From: Sphingomonas sp.
GTDB lineage: Bacteria > Pseudomonadota > Alphaproteobacteria > Sphingomonadales > Sphingomonadaceae
Reading direction: 5' to 3'
DNA: 64,000 nucleotides
Assembly: GCA_003248865.1 (NCBI GenBank)
Contig: QFPK01000016.1
Location: 1 to 64,000 of the forward strand
Positions 59,116-64,000 of this stretch are shown here, piece after piece. Made by a program: the position numbers and the translations under genes. How positions within the stretch are numbered: the first letter of the stretch is position 1; the number at the start of each line of letters is the position of its first letter. Below the pieces are notes generated by a model that ran no database searches, was not told the origin of the DNA, and saw nothing but the letters and a program-made list of their open reading frames with translations.

Positions 59116-60567
59116 TCAGCTTTTCGTAGCTGAAGAACTACGACCGTAGATGTCTGCAAGCCGTTCAATATCGTCTTCGCCCAGATATGCGCCTTGTTGA
59201 ACCTCTATTATTTCCAGAGGCCCAGGCCCTGGATTTTCAAGACGATGCACAGCCGTCTTGGGCACGAATATACTCTCACCACAACTCAGGCGACGAACCT
59301 CATTGTCGACGATTACATCCGCCGTGCCTGTCGCAACTACCCATGTCTCTGCACGTTGGGCATGACGCTGAAGGCTCAGCCGCCCGCCCGGTTTCACTGC
59401 AATCCGCTTGACCTGCCAACCCTCGCCGTGGCCAAGGCTGCGGTAACTACCCCAAGGACGACGCACCTCATGGCTTGTTCGCGTTAGCTCCAGGCCTTGC
59501 TCTTCGATCCGGTCAACAACTTTCCGGATATCTTCCGCTCTACTTCGGGGCGCGATCAAGATGGCGTCCCCTGTCGCCACTACCACCATATTCTCCAGTC
59601 CAAGCGCAGCAACATAAGGGCCACCATCATTTCGGACGAGACTGTCACGGCAATTTACAAGTGCGCCTGCACCACGAACGACATTCCCGTCGGCATCCGG
59701 AGCGGTCACTTTCCACAGAGCATCCCATGATCCGACATCAGACCAACCCATATCCACGGGGATGACGCTCACCATCCCCGATCTCTCCATCACGGCATAA
59801 TCGATGCTGATTGAAGGAATGGCTGCAAATGAATTGGCATGGGGACGGAGGAATAGACCGTCCTGCTCGGACTGCGCCATTGCTGATGTGACCCCAACCG
59901 CGATATCCGGCGCATGCTGTTCCAAAGCCGCTAGAAACGCTGATGCCTTCATCAAAAAAATGCCAGCATTCCACAGAAGGCCGGATGCAACATAAGTCTT
60001 CGCTGTCTCTGCGTCGGGCTTTTCAACAAAGCGGCGAACGGATCGAACGGTTTGGCCTGCAACGGCCTTCTCGGCTTCGATATAGCCGTATCCAGTAGCG
60101 GCTTCCGTGGGTTCGATACCGAAAGTAACCAGCCGCCCTGCCATTGCGGACGGCGCAGCCGACAACACTGCGTTGTGAAACGCCACTTCATTTCCAATGA
60201 TGTGATCCGACGGCATAACGAGCATCAATGTGTCGGGATTGCCTCGCCCAACATGATACAACGCCGCCAAAGCAACTGCCGGTGCGGTGTTACGACCTTG
60301 AGGTTCTAGGATTACGATTTCAGGCTGGATTCGAACATGCAGCAACTGCTCGGTGACCAGATACTGATGTGCATCCCCAGATACGACAACCGGATTGCGA
60401 AAGTTCAACCGACCAACCGTTCCGCTCGCACGAAGGGCTGTCGCCTGCAGCATGGTTTCCTCGTGAGCGAGAGCCTGCAACTGCTTTGGCACGTCAGCTC
60501 TGGAAAGGGGCCAAAGCCTGGTTCCAGAGCCGCCACACAACAGGACCGGACTTATTTCCATGTTCAT
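59116..60567 (-). CDS. manC: Mannose-1-phosphate guanylyltransferase / mannose-6-phosphate isomerase
   Basis: This 483-residue bifunctional enzyme makes GDP-mannose. The N-terminal nucleotidyltransferase has LLCGGSGTRLWPLSRADVPKQ and VMPSDHII. The C-terminal type II isomerase domain has RPWGSYRSLGHGEGWQ, VKPGGRLSLQRHAQRAETW and the metal-binding His/Glu positions. The start is ATG 60567, or the third ATG at 60561. It is divergent from the IS5 remnant and converges with the acetyltransferase gene. It provides GDP-mannose for the exopolysaccharide. Confidence 0.95.
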   Translation of the reverse strand: MNMEISPVLLCGGSGTRLWPLSRADVPKQLQALAHEETMLQATALRASGTVGRLNFRNPVVVSGDAHQYLVTEQLLHVRIQPEIVILEPQGRNTAPAVALAALYHVGRGNPDTLMLVMPSDHIIGNEVAFHNAVLSAAPSAMAGRLVTFGIEPTEAATGYGYIEAEKAVAGQTVRSVRRFVEKPDAETAKTYVASGLLWNAGIFLMKASAFLAALEQHAPDIAVGVTSAMAQSEQDGLFLRPHANSFAAIPSISIDYAVMERSGMVSVIPVDMGWSDVGSWDALWKVTAPDADGNVVRGAGALVNCRDSLVRNDGGPYVAALGLENMVVVATGDAILIAPRSRAEDIRKVVDRIEEQGLELTRTSHEVRRPWGSYRSLGHGEGWQVKRIAVKPGGRLSLQRHAQRAETWVVATGTADVIVDNEVRRLSCGESIFVPKTAVHRLENPGPGPLEIIEVQQGAYLGEDDIERLADIYGRSSSATKS

Positions 60568-61046
60568 CAAATCTCAGATTTACCCATTAGTTAGTGCCAG
60601 CCCTTTACCATGTTCGCCTACATCGACAAGGAAGCGAGCCTTAGGCAGCGGCTATCATTAAATTGACATAAAGTATGACAATAAATGATATGAGCTAAAG
60701 CGCCCATACAAAGCAAATGGTTGGAAACCGCATCCATCGAGAACATCGGCTAAACAAGCAAGGCTGTGAACCCATAGACTAAGCCTAGCATCAGCGGAGC
60801 CGGGATTTTAGCTGATGGTCCAGCCTGATCGACAGAGTTCCTAGAGGACGACCCAAGCGATGTAATCGTCACTTGGTCACTTGGTATAGGTATACCCAGC
60901 TTCGGGTTTTTGCGGGCTTTGTAGATCGCAGCTTCGACAACGACGAGGATGGGTTCGTAATCGCTGCAGTCGGTCATGCTGACCTCGATTCGTCAGCGGT
61001 ATGATACCCTCTTTGCAGACAGGCCCGGCCATAATTCAGCGTGAGC
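60568..61046. other. AT-rich stretch upstream of manC
   Basis: These 479 bases hold the manC promoter region (60570-60750, AT-rich) and one small candidate gene at 60750-60977, listed separately. The rest shows no gene. The lower GC content resembles the AT-rich exopolysaccharide block. Confidence 0.45.
60750..60977 (-). CDS. Small hypothetical protein with hydrophobic C-terminus
   Basis: This 75-residue frame begins MTDCSDYEPILVVVEAAIYK with GAGG five bases before the ATG. It ends in a hydrophobic stretch (APLMLGLVYGFTALLV) that could be a membrane segment. No family is recognised. It lies in an AT-rich region between manC and an IS remnant and may be a decayed gene. Confidence 0.35.
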   Translation of the reverse strand: MTDCSDYEPILVVVEAAIYKARKNPKLGIPIPSDQVTITSLGSSSRNSVDQAGPSAKIPAPLMLGLVYGFTALLV

Positions 61047-61545
61047 ATGAGCCGGTACTACCTGACCGACTTCGAATAACGCGTGATCGAACTGCTGTTG
61101 CCCAACAAACCGCCAAGCGTGCAGACGATGGTTGCGTGCTAAACGGCACTTCTGGCTACTGCGATCCAGCGCACGGTAGCGCGACCTGCCCGAGCGCCAC
61201 GGTCCTCGCACAACCTGCTGCAACCAGTTCGTGCGAGGTGCATAGTAGGCGTTTGGGACCGGCTGATGGACGCCATCACGACTGGGTATGACGGTTGATA
61301 TTGAGATGATCGATAGCACCTTCGCTCGCTCCCACAAGTAGGCCGAACGTCTAAAAGATATATGTATATCAGTGCCTTGTTTTGTCTTAGGGTGCTCACG
61401 ACTAAGGCCCATGTCGTCGTCGACGCACAGGGGCTCCCGAACCAGCTCAACCTGACCGCCGGGAAGACGCATGACGGGCAGATCGCCGACACGCAGCTTA
61501 ATCATCTCTGCCCACGCACCATTGTGCTGGCGAACAGCTCGGAGC
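61047..61545 (+). pseudogene. IS5-family transposase remnant
   Basis: Translation in shifting frames recovers IS5/IS1031-type motifs. The start MSRYYLTDFE, then VIELLLPNKPPSVQ, comes near 61047-61120. RLMDAI and a TAYDG-like stretch lie near 61260-61290. TKAHVVVDAQGLPNQLNLTA, then GKTHDGQIAD near 61390-61490, match the family DDE core. Stops and frame changes (for example TAA near 61078) and a missing middle part make it non-functional. End repeats were not found. Confidence 0.8.
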
Positions 61546-61576
61546 AAGTGTCTCATTCGCCTCATTGCCTGCTACT

Positions 61577-62350
61577 TCACCGCCCCACCCATTTCCCCGG
61601 CCGCTTCTCCACAAACGCCGCCATGCCTTCCTTCTGGTCCTCGGTGCCGAACAGCCCGTGGAACAGGCGGCGCTCGAACAGCACGCCTTGCTGCAGCGTC
61701 GTCTCGAACGCTGCATTCACCTGCTCCTTCACCGCCAACGCGGCAAGCGGCGGCATCGCCGCGATGGCGTCCGCCGTCTTCAACGCCTCGGTCAGCAACT
61801 CCGCCACTGGCACTACCTTCGCCACCAGCCCGGCACTTTCCGCTTCGGCGGCGTCCATCATGCGGCCGGTCAGGCACATCTCCATCGCCTTTGCCTTGCC
61901 CACCGCACGGGTTAGCCGCTGCGACCCCCCCATGCCCGGCGTCACCCCCAGCTTGATCTCTGGCTGGCCGAATTTCGCGCTGTCGGATGCGATGATGAAA
62001 TCGCACATCATCGCCAGTTCGCAGCCGCCACCCAGCGCATAGCCCGAAACCGCCGCGATCACGGGCTTCCGCGTGCGTGTAAACAGATCATAGCCGGCAA
62101 AGAAGTTGCTGCCGAACATGTCACCTACGCTCTGCGGAGCCATCTCCTTGATGTCCGCGCCCGCCGCGAATGCCTTCTCGCTACCGGTCAGCACCGCGCA
62201 TCGTTGGGACGGATCGGCATCATAGGCCGCGAACACCGCCAGCAGGTCCGCCAGAACCTGGCTGTTCAGCGCATTCAGCGCCTGCGGACGGTTCAGCGTC
62301 ACCAGCGTTACGGCGCCCTTCTGTTCCACCAGCAGCGTTTCATAGCCCAT
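61577..62350 (-). CDS. Enoyl-CoA hydratase
   Basis: This 257-residue crotonase has the complete signature: LNRPQALNALNSQVLADL, then FAAGADIKEMAPQS and ALGGGCELAMMCDFIIAS with the first catalytic Glu, then FGQPEIKLGVTPGMGG with the second. The motif set is that of short-chain FadB-like enoyl-CoA hydratases (EchA type). It ends close to the IS5 remnant, which lies just downstream on the other strand. Confidence 0.93.
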   Translation of the reverse strand: MGYETLLVEQKGAVTLVTLNRPQALNALNSQVLADLLAVFAAYDADPSQRCAVLTGSEKAFAAGADIKEMAPQSVGDMFGSNFFAGYDLFTRTRKPVIAAVSGYALGGGCELAMMCDFIIASDSAKFGQPEIKLGVTPGMGGSQRLTRAVGKAKAMEMCLTGRMMDAAEAESAGLVAKVVPVAELLTEALKTADAIAAMPPLAALAVKEQVNAAFETTLQQGVLFERRLFHGLFGTEDQKEGMAAFVEKRPGKWVGR

Positions 62351-62552
62351 GATCTCGTCCTTTGCTTCTGTCCCTGCCCTGCAACATCGCGAATCGCGCT
62401 GCCATCAGGGGCGCGAGCCGGTCATAGCCCGCCCAATCGTCATTCACGCTGTACCTATTGTCCGCACCGGCAAAACTCTTCGCATCGTCAGGAAAGCCGG
62501 ATGGCGCTTCATCCAGCCAGGCCCACCGCCCGCCGCACCGCACGCGCCACAC
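62340..62552 (-). CDS. Small uncertain ORF between the peptidase and hydratase genes
   Basis: This 70-residue frame overlaps the end of the P1-peptidase gene by 44 bases and the start of the enoyl-CoA hydratase by 11. The last 45 residues (SVNDDWAGYDRLAPLMAARF) do not match a family I know. It could be translated because of the coupling, but may be only a gap of about 158 bases that happens to be open. Confidence 0.3.
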   Translation of the reverse strand: MWRVRCGGRWAWLDEAPSGFPDDAKSFAGADNRYSVNDDWAGYDRLAPLMAARFAMLQGRDRSKGRDHGL

Positions 62553-63393
62553 AGTCGGCCGCCCGCGTGCCCAGCTCCGCCAGCAGCAGAGGTTCCACCC
62601 TCGCCGGGCTCTCGTCCGACAGGCTCATCGCGAACAGCGCATCCCCATCGAAGGGCGTGTGGATCGGCCGGATCGCCCGCGCCAGCCCATCATGCGCCAT
62701 CATCGCCAGCCGCTTCGCCGCCGGGCGCGTCAGCGGCAGGTCGGTCACGATGGCGCCGATGCTGGTATTGCCCTCGCCATAGACCGCCCTACCCTGCAGC
62801 TTGGGCATGGGCACCGGGCCATCCACCGGCGGTTCGCCCGTTTCCACTTCCCCGAAACAGTTCACCGCGATCAAGGCCGCCACGCTGCCGCCGCCGTCCA
62901 GCGCGGCCCGCGCCACGCCGATCCCGCCCGCCCGGCTGCCGGCACGCGCCCCGAAGGCCGCGCCCACTGCACCCTCTCCGGCCTCATTCCCAAGCGCCGC
63001 ATAAGCCTCCCGCGCCAGCCGGCGATAAGGCGGCTCACCACCGCCGACACCAGCCCAGCTCTTGTCGCCCGGATTGCCCAGATCGAACAGGATCGCGGCC
63101 GGCAGCACCGGCACCGCGATCCCCGGCACCACGGGCAGGCCGATGCCGTCCCGCGCCAGCAGCAAGGCACATTCCGATGCCGCCTCCAGCCCGAACACGG
63201 ACCCGCCCGCCAGCACCAGCCCATGCACCCGCTCAACCAGCGTGGAGGGCTCCAGCGCGTCCGTCTCCCGCGTTCCCGGCCCACCACCGCGCACGTCGCA
63301 ACCCATCACCATCGGCGCGTCGGGCAGCAACAGGGTCACCCCGGTTCCGGTGACGGGGCAGTGCGCATGCCCGACCTTCAGGCCGGGCAGCAT
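62509..63393 (-). CDS. P1-family (DmpA-type) peptidase
   Basis: This 294-residue Ntn-hydrolase-like enzyme has the DmpA/P1 signatures: VGHAHCPVTGTGVTLLL and RGGGPGTRETDAL at the start, GGSVFGLEAASECALLLARDG, and the self-cleavage and catalytic serine in EGNTSIGAIVTDLPLTRPAAK, followed by MAHDGLARAIRPIHTPFDGD. Such enzymes release D- or L-amino acids from peptides and amides. It overlaps trpS by three bases (ATGA). Confidence 0.9.
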   Translation of the reverse strand: MLPGLKVGHAHCPVTGTGVTLLLPDAPMVMGCDVRGGGPGTRETDALEPSTLVERVHGLVLAGGSVFGLEAASECALLLARDGIGLPVVPGIAVPVLPAAILFDLGNPGDKSWAGVGGGEPPYRRLAREAYAALGNEAGEGAVGAAFGARAGSRAGGIGVARAALDGGGSVAALIAVNCFGEVETGEPPVDGPVPMPKLQGRAVYGEGNTSIGAIVTDLPLTRPAAKRLAMMAHDGLARAIRPIHTPFDGDALFAMSLSDESPARVEPLLLAELGTRAADCVARAVRRAVGLAG

Positions 63394-64000
63394 CAGAGGA
63401 AGCCGACCGCGTCCCGCACTTCGCGCATCGTCTCCCGCGCCACGATGCGGGCAGCCTCGGCCCCCTCTTCCAGCGCGCGATCGATGGCGGCCGGGTTCGC
63501 CAGCAGCTCGCGATAGCGGTCGTTCATGGGCGCCAGCTTCTGCACCAGCAGGTCGGCGAGTGCCGGCTTGAAGGCGCCGAAGCCCTGCCCGCCGAACTCC
63601 GCCAGCACATCGGCCATGGTCCGCCCGGACAGCGTCGAATAGATTTCCACCAGGTTGCGCGCTTCCAGCCGCCCCTCCAGCCCCTTCACGTCGGCGGGCA
63701 ACGGCTCGGGGTCGGTCTTGGCCCGCTTCACCTTGTTGCGGATATCATCCTCGCTATCCACAAGGTTGATCCGGCTCTGATCGGAAGGGTCCGATTTCGA
63801 CATCTTCGCGGTGCCGTCGCGCAACGATTTCACCCGCAGCGCCTCGGGCGGCATGATGGGTTCGGGTAGCGGAAACAACTCCACGCCGAAATCGGTGTTG
63901 AACTTGTTTGCAGTGTCCCGCGACAGTTCCAGATGCTGCTTCTGGTCCTCGCCCACCGGCACATGCGTCGCCTTGTACAGCAGCACGTCGGCCGCCTGCA
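63393..64000 (-). CDS. trpS: Tryptophanyl-tRNA synthetase, C-terminal part (truncated by window edge)
   Basis: About 202 C-terminal residues of a class I aminoacyl-tRNA synthetase are present. The KMSKS loop is in LRDGTAKMSKSDPSDQSRI, preceded by VPVGEDQKQHLELSRD, which is characteristic of TrpRS. The protein continues upstream beyond 64000 (frame open through the end, reading ...QAADVLLYKATHVP). The N-terminal HIGH motif is not in the window. Confidence 0.95.
   Translation of the reverse strand, partial: QAADVLLYKATHVPVGEDQKQHLELSRDTANKFNTDFGVELFPLPEPIMPPEALRVKSLRDGTAKMSKSDPSDQSRINLVDSEDDIRNKVKRAKTDPEPLPADVKGLEGRLEARNLVEIYSTLSGRTMADVLAEFGGQGFGAFKPALADLLVQKLAPMNDRYRELLANPAAIDRALEEGAEAARIVARETMREVRDAVGFL

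Noticed and set aside
60653..60681. Possible manC promoter (TTGTCA with a 17-base spacer)
   Set aside because: The downstream hexamer ATGATA matches the consensus poorly, so I do not list it as a promoter.
1..64000. CRISPR arrays, rRNA genes and large tandem repeats
   Set aside because: No regularly spaced repeats of CRISPR size, no rRNA sequence and no long tandem repeats were recognised by eye.

Overview
The window is high-GC alphaproteobacterial DNA, most likely from the order Sphingomonadales. The evidence is the hemC-hemD-mitofilin-like operon, the system I cytochrome c maturation operon headed by a DUF1192 gene, the DUF4170 gene, the SLBB/WecA-type exopolysaccharide genes, and a glyoxylate-shunt regulator next to malate synthase. 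Two tRNA genes are present (Ser-GCT, Gln-TTG). No rRNA or CRISPR array was seen.

Left edge (1-2.9 kb): the remains of a genomic island. It holds a secreted coiled-coil protein, a decayed IS3-family element with recognisable ends, and a tyrosine-integrase N-terminus cut off by that element, next to tRNA-Ser(GCT). Core genome follows (2.9-9.7 kb): UDP-glucose dehydrogenase, the hemC-hemD-Mic60-like operon, an alanine-rich lipoprotein and the Kup potassium transporter.

9.9-28 kb: a glutathione transferase, then a tightly overlapping cytochrome c maturation operon (DUF1192-ccmB-ccmC-ccmD-ccmE-ccmF-ccmG-ccmH-ccmI; ccmA is not in it). Next come a quinone oxidoreductase, a PAP/fibrillin-domain protein, a crotonase, small conserved proteins, a gamma-carbonic anhydrase, a MlaC-like protein, a YqjD/YqjE-like membrane trio, a thiolase, a MaoC hydratase, an MscS channel and a folM-like/folB pair.

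28-39 kb: a tonB-exbB-exbD-exbD operon ending in a clear terminator, an ABC exporter, a DUF4126 protein and an acyl-CoA dehydrogenase. A four-gene catabolic-looking operon follows: LacI regulator, serine-racemase-fold dehydratase, D-threonine-aldolase-like enzyme and UMF1-type transporter. It may degrade a beta-hydroxy amino acid.

39-60.6 kb: exopolysaccharide genes in two blocks. The first has a WecA-like initiating transferase, a six-SLBB export protein and a small membrane protein. Unrelated core genes come next (MarR, TetR/COQ9-like, proC, a RamB/ScfR-like regulator overlapping malate synthase). The second block has two glycosyltransferases, a Wzz-like protein, a DegT aminotransferase, Wzx, a two-part glycosyltransferase-like protein, a Wzy-like polymerase, a methyltransferase, a NeuD-type acetyltransferase and manC. 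From about 52.4 to 57.6 kb the base composition turns sharply AT-rich and switches inside genes, a sign of recombination and horizontal transfer.

Right edge (60.6-64 kb): a decayed IS5-family transposase, an enoyl-CoA hydratase, a P1-family peptidase and the C-terminal part of tryptophanyl-tRNA synthetase, which runs off the window.
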